Shown here piece by piece: positions 21,702-42,317 of a stretch of DNA of 64,000 nt. This DNA is from Crambe crambe (lineage: Eukaryota > Porifera > Demospongiae > Poecilosclerida > Crambeidae), in NCBI GenBank assembly GCA_963924555.1, contig OZ004591.1:930001-994000 (forward strand). Reading direction: 5' to 3'. Below the pieces are notes generated by a model. The model was not told where the DNA came from, did no database searches, and was given only the letters and a program-made list of their open reading frames with translations. Positions within the stretch are counted from its first letter, which is position 1; each line of letters starts with the position of its first letter. A program made the translations under genes and the position numbers.

Positions 21702-21915
21702 TCGGTCACTCTTTTAGCCTTTTCATTCATATTTTCAACACCCTTCTTTTAAAACGGAATATTTTTGTAATGCATGTATGTATAGATTTGACTGGTACAT
21801 AATGATAAGAGTTAGTTTTAGTCAGTGTTCGTTGGCGTACTTCTAGTGGACTCCTGAGTAATCATTCATTCATTCCGCTGCAAGGTAGAGAAATAAGTAT
21901 ATGCAATATCCAACA

Positions 21916-23852
21916 TTATTTATCCACCTGAACTTTGGACCAATGACCATTACTAAAACTCACCAGAAACTTGATTCTAAAGTGTGCTGCATCTGTCAGT
22001 TTGTTAGTTTGGGTTGGATCTGTGAGCTGACCAGAGGGTAGGACTCCTATGTGAGACCCTGGTGCTGCTACAGACTCCAAAGTCACATGATAGTCAGATG
22101 TCATCATTGCAATAAAGTCACATTCCACTCCCCCATTGCCCTGAGGGGGAGAGAGGGGGGATGATACCAGAGCCTTTCAGTAAAACCATCTATTCAGCCC
22201 TATAATGGTACCACCTCTCTTTAAGCACACTTATTTCAGCTATTTAAAAGAACACCTCCACTGGTTTCTAGCCCATAATGGCCACAGCCAGTAATCATAT
22301 TTCACTCTTTCATCCTATGCGTATATACTGCATGTCATCTATTTTGCCCTATAAAAAGCCTATTTCTCTCTTAAGAATAGGTTACCTGAATCACTTACAT
22401 ATCCAACTGCATATCCACGAATGATGGCCAAGTAACAATGAGGCTGTGCTACGTTCCTAAACTTGATGGCAGAGGTTCTGTCTCCAGGAACAACAGTGAA
22501 CTCACTGGATGTCCCCACATCTCCTCCACAGTCCAGCCACCCATTCTCAAGAATCATCAAACTCTTCCCACTGACCTTGGAGACGATTTGAACCGTGCTG
22601 CCAGGTTTGAGATGCTCCTGTCACACAATCAAGTTATCATACTAGTTAATTGCACACACACATTCTTTGCAGACACACCATAGGGTTTAGAAAGGTGTTG
22701 CTGACGTGTTTGGAAATGCTGTTCTTGGCTTTTGATAGATCTTGAGTCATGCTAGTCACATAATTCACTGCTCGTCCGATGCCTTTCTATAAACCACACA
22801 CACATAATTCAAAATACTATAGCAGTTGTATAACTAGTTATAGCTAACTCACAAGCAAGTTTCTTGATTCCTGCAAATAATCAGAACAAATGTTCTAAAA
22901 GCATTAAGGATTACTGATTGTAAAAAGAAAATCATTCAGAGGTTGATATATTATTCTCTCTCAGAATTCCAATGTCTTACACTTCTAGCAGTCTTAATAC
23001 CTAGTTGCATGCAGTCTATACTTCATGATACATCATTTTGTAGTACCCACATTCAACATATCACTGTAATACCGCGTTTTAGTCTGTGTTCAAATCGTAA
23101 TGATGGGTTCTTCATCTCTGCTGTCACATGGCTAAGGAGCCTTTTTATCCTTTGTTCAGGGATGTACCATATAACTCTTTTTGTACTAATGTATGATTCC
23201 ACTACGACCCATTAGCTACTTGTACAATGTATCCATTGACTACTTCAATGATCAATTGCTAGTAATAGTCAAGTATGACAATTTGCTATCAATATTTTCA
23301 TCACCAGGTAACAGACTACTGTTCACATGGAGTGCATGACTCAGCAGAAGCAAAAGACTCACCATAAGCAAGTAATAATAAATGGATGATACCTTCCATT
23401 GGACCAGGTTTGATAGTCCACTCAATAGTATGGCCACATGGCTACTATAAAAATTCTCACTCTAGAAGGATGCTCAAAACACACACACTTACAGAACGAC
23501 GATTATCTGGTTTATTCACAGTGACAAATTTTTGCTGGATGATCACATGCTGTGCTTGATGAGGTGAGGCCGGTGGAGGAGGAATGGCCTGGTATTGGTA
23601 GGAAGCAGCTACTCCATGCTGCTGCTGACGTTGCTGCTGTGATTGTTGGTGATGATGGTGGAGTGGTACCTGCTGAGTTATTGGAAGGTGTGGTTGGTCA
23701 AGTTTCTGGGTTTGATGCCGCTGCCCTGGTAGTTGCAGACTTTGTGGTGAAGCTTTGTGGTGACTTGGGGCAGGATACTGGTAGGAAGAGCAAAATTGTC
23801 TGTTTGTCCTTGCTGCGGGATATTGATGATGAAAATATCGTCCATTAGCCAT
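21916..23852 (-). CDS. beta-trefoil protein 1 with Q/H/P-rich N-terminus (309 aa)
   Basis: Exons 23852-23493, 22870-22853 (18 bp), 22786-22679, 22617-22399 and 22140-21916 are all phase 0. Residues 1-120 are low complexity, rich in Gln, His, Pro and Tyr (QQSQQQRQQQHG, IPPPPASPHQ). Then comes a helical leader (KGIGRAVNYVTSMTQDLSKA) and a core of about 130 residues: EHLKPGSTVQIVSKVSGKSL, FRNVAQPHCYLAIIRGYAVG and GGVECDFIAMM ... VTLESVAAPGSHIGVLPSGQ. The repeating FR..A.PH.YLAI and SLES..PG.HIGVLP.G pattern is that of a beta-trefoil (FGF/fascin/IL1-type fold). No signal peptide is seen, so it is probably intracellular. It is paralogous to the gene at 46845-49207. The last exon reads through a possible GTGAGT donor to a stop; a longer spliced 3' end is possible. 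Confidence 0.75.
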
Positions 23853-24631
23853 TGGTTCAAACCTCTAAATTTACAAAATATTATTGACTGCTAGACTAAC
23901 CTTATGCAAGAGCAAAGTCCGATTTTGTAGTTCTGAGCATGCGCTGCGCACTCATAAACTGTCAGTTACCATAGATACGAGTAGGTGTGCACTATTTAGA
24001 GTAAATACAGCGTGTAAACGCCGAAACGCAGAGATCGAGAGAGTCCAAGATTGTTTCGAGTATCTTCGAGAGAATCAGGTTTCTTACTATCTCTGGCTAC
24101 TTTTGCTACACAGCTATTTGCTACGCAGCTTATTCTTAAGGTTTGTAAAGTAATGTTTAAACAAACTAGCTACTTAATACATTCGCTATTTTGCTTATGG
24201 GATAGTTAGCTAGCTAGCTAAGATTTTTGTTTTTTGTTTCGTTTTTTGTTTTTTTATTTTAGCCACCTAATTGAAGTAGAACTAAGTAATAAGTTAAACT
24301 AATAGTAAGATATAAAGTAGCTTGTTCAGAAAAAAATTTTGCTAGCTAATAACATTTTTTCAATGTCTGATTTTAGATAACGTGTAACCGTTGAAACGCA
24401 GTCAAGTATCATTTCGAGTGTATCTTCGAGATCATCAGGCTACTTTACTGTCTCTGGATATTTTTTGCTATTTTTCTCTACAGCTTATCTAAGGTTTGTA
24501 ATTTTAACAGTTCACTTTGGTATTTTAGCTAGCTGGCTATGGTAACCTAGCTAATTGCATAATAATAGTAAGATATTAGTTGATCAAATTTTCTTCCAGC
24601 TTCATCTTGATTTCTGAATCATTACTACTCA
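23853..24631. promoter_or_regulatory. divergent upstream region with a duplicated 5' leader
   Basis: This lies between beta-trefoil 1 (minus) and the USP gene (plus). Two related blocks of about 100 bp, near 24010-24120 and 24380-24480, share GAAACGCAG, TTTCGAG, TATCTTCGAGA and ATCAGG. Each carries a plausible donor or exon edge, as two alternative first exons of the USP gene would. GCATGCGCTGCGCA at about 23938-23950 resembles an NRF1 site. No coding sequence is seen. Confidence 0.4.
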
Positions 24632-33253
<8,622 letters not shown>

Positions 33254-33589
33254 CCCGCTTCTCCCTTTGTAGGGACCATCTCATAAAATGATAATTTAAT
33301 TTAATTCGTAAGATAAAGTAATAAATGTAAAAGTATGTCTACTGTTTCCCCCTTCTGTGTCGTCCTCTTATGCCATACGTGTGCCAGCAATCTCCGAAAC
33401 AAGTTAACCACTGCCGACCAATGTCCTTCTTAGAATATAAATAGTGCCATCTTGTGACACAATACCACCAGCAGCAAGCAATTGTCTCCACACCAAGAAG
33501 GTACGGCTAATCATTTCACTACCGGCAGTCTCGTGACTCGCTCTACCCACTGATCCTTACTCCAGTGACTTCCTCCAATGCCAATACCA

Positions 33590-36000
33590 TTTCACGATCA
33601 GTACCAGTCAATTGCTATTCCAGCAGCAAGCTTCCTATATCAGCCCTCTCTAACACCATCACCACCAGTTAATTGCTATTCCAGCAGCAAGCTTCCTATG
33701 TCAGTCCTCTCTTAACACCATCACCATCAGTCGTCAGTCCTCTCTAACACTATCACCACCAGTCGGCCTCCTATGTCAGTCCTCTCTAACACCATCACCA
33801 CCAGTCGTCAGTCCTCTCTAACACTATCGCCACCAGTCGGCCTCCTATATCAGTCCTCTCTAACACCATCACCACCAGTCATCAGTCCTCTCTAACACTA
33901 TCACCACCAGTCGGCCTCCTATGTCAGTCCTCTCTAACACCATCACCACCAGTCGTCAGTCCTCTCTAACACTATCACCACCAGTCGGCTTCCTATGTCA
34001 GTCCTCTCTAACACTTTATCACCAGCAGTCTTGCTAACTTCCTCCCAATGTTCACAATCAGTACCAGTCAATTGCTATTCCAGCAGCAAGCGGCCCTCTC
34101 TAACACCATCACCACCAGTCAATTGCTATTCCAGCAGCAAGCTTCCTATATCAGTCCTCTCTAACACCATCACCACCAGTCGGCCTCCTATGTCAGTCCT
34201 CTCTAACACCATCACCACCAGTCGTCAGTCCTATCTAACACCATCACCACCAGTCGGCTTCCTATGTCAGTCCTCTCTAACACTTTATCACCAGCAATCT
34301 TGCCAACTTCCTCCCAATGTTCACAATCAGTACCAGTCAATTGCTATTCCAGCAGCAAGCTTCCTATATCGGCCCTCTCTAACACCATCACCACCAGTCA
34401 ATTGCTATTCCAGCAGCAAGCTTTCCTCTCTAACACCATCACCACCAGTCGTCAGTCCTCTCTGACACTATCACCACCAGTCGGCTTCCTATGTCAGTCC
34501 TCTCTTACACCATCACCACCAGTCATCAGTCCTCTCTAACACCATCACCACCAGTCGGCTTCCTATGTCAGTTCTCTCTAACACTTTATCACCAGCAATC
34601 TTGCCAACTTCCTCCCGATGCCAATACCAACATGCTCATTTCACACTACCAGCGTCAGCCAATTACTAACAAAAAAATCCTCTGTAACACCACAGCCACT
34701 TCACCACTAGCAATCTTGCCAACTTCCTCCTGACAATACCAACAAGCCACCAGCACCAGCCAATTGCCAATACAATACCAGCAATCTTCATCCTCCAGTC
34801 ACTTTACCAACCTGCCAATACTCTAAAGTCCTCCAGCCATTTTACCACCTGCCAATACAATACTATCCAGCAGCTTTACCACCAGCAATCCAATTGCCAA
34901 TACAATACCAGCAGCAATCTTCCTATATCAAAGTCCTCCAGCCACTTTACCACCAGCAATCTTACAGTCAACTTCCTCCAATGCCGTCCATACCAACATG
35001 CTTGTAAAACAACTGGCACCAGCCAATTACCAGCTATTCTAAAATCCGGCCACTTCCTCCAATGCCAATACCAACATGCTCAAGTTCCAAGGTCCTCTCT
35101 AAACATTCCACCACCAGCAATCTCATGACTTAATTAACCAACTTCCTCCCAATGCCAATACCAATATGCTTATTCCACAACCTCAACCAGCCAATTGTTA
35201 AACCACCAGAAATCTTCCTGTCTCTAACACCACAACCAACAACTCAATTTCTAACTTCCTCCCCACCAATATGCTCATGCAAGTCTTTGCCCAATGACAT
35301 GCTCATTTCACCAATTACAACAATCTTTCTATGCCAAAGTCCTCTCTAACACCCACAACAACTTTACCATCAGCAATACCAACATGCTCACCACCAGCAC
35401 CTGCCAATTACTAATACATACCAAAGTCCTCAAGCACCACCAAAGTGCACATCAATCTCCTGGCCTCACTTCACAAGGTATACAATTTGTATGCTGTAAT
35501 CTCCTCTAAAGCCAATCCAAAGTCAATCCTCTGTAAACCACACCAATCTCCTGCCTCCAAAGTTATACTTTGCAGTTCCCAAGGTATACCTGCCAGTTCG
35601 TATGCTCCAAAGCCAATCCTCTATAAACCACATTATACTTCGCAGTACTCCCAAGGTATACCTGCCAGTTCGTATGCCACAATCTCCTCTAAAGCCAATC
35701 CTCTATAAACCACGTTATACCTCGCAGTACTCCCAAGGTATACCTGTCCAATTCATATGCTGCAATCTCCCATCACTATAAACCACATTATACCTTGCAG
35801 TACTCCCAAAGTATACCTGCCGATTCATATGCTGCAATCTCCCATCTCTGTAAACCACGTTACTCCCAAGGAAGCAATCTCCCATCACGTTAATACCTCA
35901 CTATACTCCCAAGGTATACCTGCCAATTAGTATGCCAGCCACAGTCTCCTCTAAGCCAATCCTCTGTAAACCACAGCAATCTCCTGCCTCATAAGTTAAT
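33590..36000. repeat. G-poor degenerate tandem array, segment 1
   Basis: The first kilobase (33590-34640) is built from a 30-35 bp unit such as CAGTCCTCTCTAACACCATC followed by ACCACCAGTCG, arranged in larger blocks of 70-75 bp. Interspersed blocks read CAATTGCTATTCCAGCAGCA. The remainder to about 36000 is a decayed continuation with CTCTGTAAACCACA and CCAAGGTATACCTGCC units. Long plus-strand open frames here reflect low complexity and do not look like genes. Confidence 0.85.
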
Positions 36001-36160
36001 CGATCAAGTTTCCACATAAAAAAGCTCAGTGTTGTAACAATTAAGTTCCTCTATTCTGGATTCTCAGCATTGTTTTCTCTGGTCAAATAGACCTTAGTAT
36101 TGTGACTACTGTTCTCATTCTGGATTATCTTTAAGTTCCCTATTACAGACTCAATAAGAT

Positions 36161-37800
36161 CCTGTCTCCACCAAGTATGACTGTATACTTGTCGTTGAAA
36201 GGCCTTGTACGTACATCATGACTTGATTCTGACACTTCATGGAAGTATTAGGACTCACACATGACTCTTAACTTCCTGCTAGTCTGTCCTCCAGTCTCCA
36301 TCTAGTTGGATTTATAGGACTGGACCATTAGACTTATAAAGTCTCCTGATCTCTTGACCTTTATACTCAATCTTCGGCAATAATAACTCTCAGACATGCT
36401 TTTATGGACCATTTGACTCATTAATTTGGTTCCTGTCCCCATCCAGTTGAACTCTTGGACAAATTGACGGTTAAACTCAAGTTGGACTCGTGCAGCTTTG
36501 TGACTTTAAGCTCAAGACCATTAGACTCATAACTGTCCTCATCTCATGTGGACGAATTGACTCAAACCTATGCTCTTTTTAAACTCACAAACTTCTAGAC
36601 TCCATTCATTAAGTTGGACACATACAGCTTGTGACTTTAAGCTCAGGACCAATCGACTCATATGTCCCCATACAGGTTTAATGACTCAATGCTCCTATAA
36701 TTATAAACTCATTATGTTCCTGTCTCTATATGAAGCTGGATTCATCCACTCATACAATCATGTCTGGACTTTCGTGAATTCTACACGAGCCCAAGTTGGA
36801 CATGTACAAGTCTCCAACTCAACCCTCTCTCCGGTTCTAAAGCATAACCGAATGCCTCCATCTCTCCACAGGGTTCTAAACAGTTTCTCTTCTCTTATAA
36901 TAAATCTCTCCACGGAACTATTTCAGAATAATAAACCAAGTTCCTAGCATTGTGACTACTGCCAATTAAGTTCTCGTTCTCCTGTCTCCACCAAGTATGA
37001 CTGTATACTTGTAGATATGACCGACATCAAGTAGATCTTCATGGAAGTATTAGACTCACACATGACTCTTAACTTCCTGCTAGTCTGTTCTCCAGTCTCC
37101 ATCTAGTTGGGTTTACATGACTGGACTATAAAGTTCACAGTCTGATCTCTTGACCTTTATACTCAATCTTCATCAATTTGGACTCGTGCAAACATTATGC
37201 TTTATAATCTCTGGACCATTTTGACTCATTAATTAGGTTCCTGTCCCCATTCAGTTGAACTTGTGGACAAATTGACTCCAAGCTCCTGTTAAATTCACAA
37301 ATTTCCAGGCTCGGACTCATGCAACTTTGTGACTTTAAGCTCAAGACCATTAGACTCATAATATTATGTCCTCATCTCATGTGGACTTAAGTTGGACACA
37401 CATACAGTTTGTGACTTTAAGCTCAGGACCAATCGACTCATATGTCCCCATCAAGTTTAACTCATGCATACAGGTTTAATGACTCAATGCTCCTATAATT
37501 ATAAACTCATAATGTTCCTGTCTCTATATATGAAGCTGGATTCATCCACTCATACAATCATGTCTGGACTTTCGTGAATTCTATGATCTACAAGTTGGAC
37601 ACACTCTGGGAAAGACTATGTCTATGGACACTGCCGCTCTTAAACTCCATCATATTGTGCTTATGAAACCTAACCTACGCAATGTGAAGCTCTGATATCA
37701 AGTCTCCAACCGAGTCTTTTCCTCTGAACTCTAACCCTCTCTCCAATCTAAAGCAAATGCCTCCATCTCTCCACAAGGTTCTAAACAGCATTCGTTTTTT
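36161..37800. repeat. tandem duplication of about 0.82 kb
   Basis: CCTGTCTCCACCAAGTATGA starts at 36161 and again at 36981. The following several hundred bases match (for example ACTTCCTGCTAGTCTGT; then GGATTCATCCACTCATACAA and GTCTGGACTTTCGTGAATTC) with indels. Internally each copy is made of short GACTCAT-like units. Confidence 0.8.
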
Positions 37801-37859
37801 TCTCTTCTCTTAAGTTCCTCTATCTCTCCACGGAACTAAGTTCCTCCAGTATTATGACA

Positions 37860-38560
37860 ACCTCTCTATGCAATTCAAGGCATCTCACGTAAAATATAGC
37901 TAAGAATGTGCTTCCAACTATAATAACTCTGACCAAGTTCCTCTACACTCCACAGAATCCTAACCATAATGCCTCCACACAATTCTGCATCTCTCCACGT
38001 AATGAAAGCAGATGCCTCCAACTCTCCACAAAAAAAAAAAGAATTCTGATCAATTCTATAAGGCACCTCTCCACGTAATAAAAGCAATGCCTCCAAAATA
38101 AGTTCCTCTATACTCTACAGAATTCTAACCACAATGCCTCCACACAATTCTATAAGGCATGCATCTCCACGTAATAAAAGCAGATGCTCCACAAAAAAAT
38201 GAATTCAACCATATAATGCCAATTCTATAAGGCATCTTCACGTAATAAAAGCAGATGCCTCTAATACTCTACAGAATTCTAACCACAATGCCTCCACACA
38301 ATTCTATGAGGCATCTCTCCACGAAACTTTAATAATACCTGATTCTAAATCATCTCTCCACACACGTTTAAAGCAGTATTATAACCATCTCTCCACACAA
38401 TTCTAAAGAACCATCAATTATAAAGCAGCATTATTATCAAGTTCCTCCATCTCTCCACACAATTATAAAGCAGCATTCTAACCATTTCTCCACACAACTC
38501 TAAAGCTCATCTCTCCACACAATTATTATAAAGCAACCTTCACAAAATCATGTTTCTCCC
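37860..38560. repeat. G-poor tandem array, last segment
   Basis: Decayed repeats of 60-110 bp built from CTCTCCACGTAATAAAAGCA, TGCCTCCACACAATTCTA and ATCTCTCCACACAATT. Non-coding. Confidence 0.8.
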
Positions 38561-38569
38561 TGAAAGTGC

Positions 38570-40402
38570 TCTGTTTAGAGCACAATGAGTGAATAAATAT
38601 ACAATTATCATGACAATTACACTGTACTCATGTTTTTCCATAGCTACAAAATCAGTTTCTGTGTTGTAATCATTCATTTTTGTTCCCATTTCCCAAATCA
38701 GCAGTTTACTCAGTATTTTTGTGATGACCTTTCAAATTTCATGTATTGCAGCTGCAAAAAAATCCGCTTTTCCTGAGAGAAGTGATGTATAAATCCCAAA
38801 AGGGATATTATCAGGAGGGGGGATGCCCCAGAAAATTTGTACATAATAATGGAACATGAAAGACAGCTACACTCCCAAACATCCCCTATTCTAACTGTAG
38901 TCATAATGCCCAAACATCCTTCACTCCTTCTGTCTCATTATAGGATATTGAAGAGTGACCATAATTAAGGAATTGTGGTCAGTATTCCAAGTAGTGCAAC
39001 ATTGTTTCCTTGAGGGACTCACATCACATGTCAGTTGGCTCTGTGTCAGAGGTTAAAGTTAAGTTGTACACTCTTGTGGCCTCTCTGCATGAATTTGATA
39101 AGTGTAACTGCAGATGGTATAAATAACTCCAATCCACTAATGGGTATCCTTGCAGAGTAGTAACTGGACACAAACACAACAAGAGCTCTGCAGAGTGTAT
39201 ATACTGATAATAGTGTTGTTCAGTTGGATGGCTGCATTATAATCATGATGGTGGTTAGGACAATTTATCATGAGTAAACCCCTGGCACACCCAACCAATT
39301 AATGTGAAGTCAAAGTTCTCTACCATTATCGCTCCATGACTGACAGACAGTGTGCAACCACACCATAGCAAAACAATCTGAGTCAGCACTTCAATAATGT
39401 GATGTCAGTTGTTTAAGTGCCCAGTTGGAACGAAAAACAGGATACTCTGCCCTATGAAAAGATATGCTGAAGTGGGTGACTTTGGACTCTGGCATGATGA
39501 GGTTTTGATAGGGAAGCCATGATGGCCTGATAAAGAGTGGTGTAGTGATGAGAGTGGTGTAGTGGCAGCTGGACATGTCATTACTACTGAGGGCACATTG
39601 CAAGCACTCCCTCAGGGCAATTAACAGTCCCCCCCCCTCCCAGGATCAAGGGATCAAGGAATGCAAATAGAGTCTCTATCTCTAGTATTATAGTCTCTCT
39701 CTCTCTCTCTGCTCCTGATGCCCTAAACCTTTAAAGGTTAGCTAGTTGACATATTTTTTCCACACATGGAATGGGACTTAATTGTGGTGGATGATTGAAG
39801 CACCAGCTAGCTGCTGGGAGAAATGAAACAAAGAATTCAAGCATTATGATGAATTAGCAGAGTCCATAAAAGGTATCCAGAAGTATACACATTTCCAAAT
39901 TAATTATCAGTCATGCAGTATTTCATGTAATTATAACCTTGCATTCTTTGGTTGCTATCCATTTCTTCATTGCTTTGCAATGTAACATTAATTCACTTCT
40001 TGTTTGATTGAATAAAGACTCATAGGATCAACCCATGACAACACATTAAATAACAACAATAACAAGAAATGCAAAAAAAAAAAAAAAAAAAAAAAAATAA
40101 TGACATAACATGAAGATGACCCATTATATGTACATGGTGCGACTTAAATATACACACAAAAAAACCAGATTTTTTTCTTTTGAATTTCTGTGGTTTTGGG
40201 AAGCAAATGTAGAGAACAACACCAAAGCAACAAGTGTAACAGAAGAGGCTGTGTACCACATGAAAGGATCCTACATCAGAAAAAAAAAAAAAAAAAATTG
40301 CAAGAGGGGGAGGGCAAACAAACTACTTCTAGATAGGATGTGGCTTCTTATACTTATTGTGGTGAAAATGAACAAAAAAACTTGCACTTAATTTTTATTA
40401 CT
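38570..40402. other. intergenic, no gene seen
   Basis: 1.8 kb between the repeat array and the 3' end of the EVH1-CRIB gene. It holds short A tracts at 40073-40097 and about 40281-40297 and a short CT run near 39692-39708. No coding or RNA feature recognised. Confidence 0.6.
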
Positions 40403-41695
40403 TTATATGGCAGTCACTACAGAAGGTTTGAATGGGATGTCCATTTCTAGATTCATGTCCAGTCTAGGAGGTGTGAGGTCGTATGAATAGCTCCCCTGAC
40501 TCGTGCTGTTGTACTCCTGATATGCAGGACTCGCTGGATTTTGGTAGTTGGGGGGACTTGTCTGCATATCTCTTTTGGGCCCCTCAGTGAAGTCGTTACT
40601 TTGAGAATGCTGGCTCTCACCAGGACTCTGAAAACCAGGAGTGTATCCACTGGGTGAGAGAGGTGTGGGTGATTGCAGGCCAACTCCATCTTGGTTTCTG
40701 TTGTCCTGATAGTTGCTGCCCTGAAAGCCACTGTCCTGGTATCCGTTTCCTGGATAACTGTGTGTGTTGTCAGGCAGCTGAGACAGCAGCTTCTCGCTGA
40801 GTTGTTTGACCATTTGAGGTTTGGATCTGTATTCCAACGCTGCAGGAGAAGATTCAGTAAGCACTGGATCAACTGGAGGGGACATGAGAGGAACATCGTC
40901 AGGAGACACGGGGGATACCGGGGGGGACAGAATAGGAGACGAAGACGATCGAGTCAGTGGAAGACCGATTTCCTTGAATTGAAGTCTCGGTTTTGCTGAT
41001 TCTTTCTTTTTTTTTGATTTCTGCTTCGGTGCTGGACTGTCTGTCGATTCCAATCTGCTGGACTTGATTCCAAGGCCAAAAAAGGCGGCAATAATGTCAG
41101 CTTTGATCTTTTCTATATCCATGCATTCATCAATGGCCTGTGTTCCCTGTATGTGCTGGAAATTGCATGGCTTTGAGATCATTTCCTTGCGAAATCTGGT
41201 GGGCTCTCCTGTCTGTGACGCATTGAGGACAGAGCCTTTCTTTCCATCATCACGTACCCTTTCCTGATGCCACGTGGTGTAAGTCGTATTCAGTTCACAA
41301 GCTTTATCCTTTGATGAAAACATCAACCCAACCAAAACATTCACCTCTCCAAGGGCAAACACATGAAAGTTATCGGCTACTGCAGTGTAATCTGAATTCT
41401 GGAGCAGTTTGGCTTTCCACACCAGCACCCCATAGCTTGCATTGTAGAGACAGAGACTCATAGACCACATGTACTTACGTCCGTTCTTGCTCAATTCCCT
41501 GTTCCTCAAGAGACAGGCCACTCCAGATGAGACATACTGCCACTGGGTTTCGTGTGGGTTATCCGGATAAGAGGCAGCAAAAACATGGCAAGCACATTCA
41601 GCAAGCTTTGCTTCAGCATTTCGACTGGCCACAGAGAATTGGATACGTTCTATCAGTTCCTTTGATATAATCAGTTCTGGGAGAGTATACTCCAT
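40403..41695 (-). CDS. WASP-like EVH1 (WH1)-CRIB protein lacking a visible VCA tail (430 aa)
   Basis: One uninterrupted exon from the ATG at 41695 to TAA at 40403. Residues about 25-140 form an EVH1/WH1 domain (YVSSGVACLLRN, YMWSMSLCLYNA, GVLVWKAKLL, NFHVFALGEVNVLVGLMF), the fold by which WASP and N-WASP hold WIP-type proline ligands. At 172-190 comes a CRIB-like motif, MISKPCNFQHIQGTQAID (compare I-S-x-P-x-x-F-x-H), which in WASP binds Cdc42/Rac-GTP. A helix with FFGLGIKS follows, then a basic KKKK patch and a long disordered S/P/Q-rich tail (PILSPPVSPVSP; NYQDN/GYQDS repeats). No polyproline run, WH2 or acidic Arp2/3-binding end is visible, so it may be a WASP-related adaptor and not an Arp2/3 activator. 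The EVH1 and CRIB calls rest on motif reading. Confidence 0.75.
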   Translation of the reverse strand: MEYTLPELIISKELIERIQFSVASRNAEAKLAECACHVFAASYPDNPHETQWQYVSSGVACLLRNRELSKNGRKYMWSMSLCLYNASYGVLVWKAKLLQNSDYTAVADNFHVFALGEVNVLVGLMFSSKDKACELNTTYTTWHQERVRDDGKKGSVLNASQTGEPTRFRKEMISKPCNFQHIQGTQAIDECMDIEKIKADIIAAFFGLGIKSSRLESTDSPAPKQKSKKKKESAKPRLQFKEIGLPLTRSSSSPILSPPVSPVSPDDVPLMSPPVDPVLTESSPAALEYRSKPQMVKQLSEKLLSQLPDNTHSYPGNGYQDSGFQGSNYQDNRNQDGVGLQSPTPLSPSGYTPGFQSPGESQHSQSNDFTEGPKRDMQTSPPNYQNPASPAYQEYNSTSQGSYSYDLTPPRLDMNLEMDIPFKPSVVTAI

Positions 41696-42317
41696 CCTGG
41701 TATCACATACAAAGATGGCAGAAAGTTAACTTTTATCCTTTTCAAATATATAATGCTCACTTTGAATCTGGTTTGTACCTACATAGAAAGAATAGGATTG
41801 TAAAATGATACCCAGTGCTATTAAAATTCATAGGCCAGCTACTAGTCCCTATAGCTGAATATCATCAAAGAGAACTCGGCCGGCTAGTTAGCTAGCAACG
41901 CGCGATTCCCAGCAGGCTACAGCTAGCGCAGTACAGGTAATGGCTACACGCTAGCGGCCGGCTGCTAGGAAGTTATCCATCCTCGACCTCGTGTATAACC
42001 GTGCCGGCCCCAGCAGCGGCTTTCTAACAACAGTAATAGTTTAGCGAACAGCAGAACAGCTCTAGATAGCTAATTGACGTCGTATGTAAAAGCTAAAAAA
42101 CTTACTTCCAATTGGTACGTAGCTATACAAACTGGCAAAAAATCTCCTGCACTTCAATATGTAACTTGGCTGCAGCTAGCTAGCTAGAGAGAGACTCGCA
42201 CCGGAAATTTCATGTGGTGGTGTAAAAAATACTGTGGGTGGAGTCTATTTAGAGTTGGTAAAGGGTCAAACTGAAGCTAGCTAGCTAGCTGCACAAAAAA
42301 ATATATATAATAGTGTT
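41696..42317. other. upstream region of the EVH1-CRIB gene
   Basis: About 620 bp up to the stop of the next gene. It contains GC-richer sequence at 41880-42010 with CGGCCGGC and CGCGCG, suggestive of a promoter, and AGCTAGCT strings. A GT/AG-bounded 5'-untranslated intron is possible. No ORF. Confidence 0.4.

Noticed and set aside
33590-34640. Possible CRISPR-like array of about 32-bp repeats
   Set aside because: Units are contiguous tandem repeats without unique spacers, in a eukaryotic intron-rich context; it is a minisatellite-type array.
33995-35708. Long plus-strand ORFs rich in Ser/Pro/Thr (up to 156 aa)
   Set aside because: They are translations of tandem G-poor repeats; frames shift between repeat blocks and no start or splice logic supports a gene.
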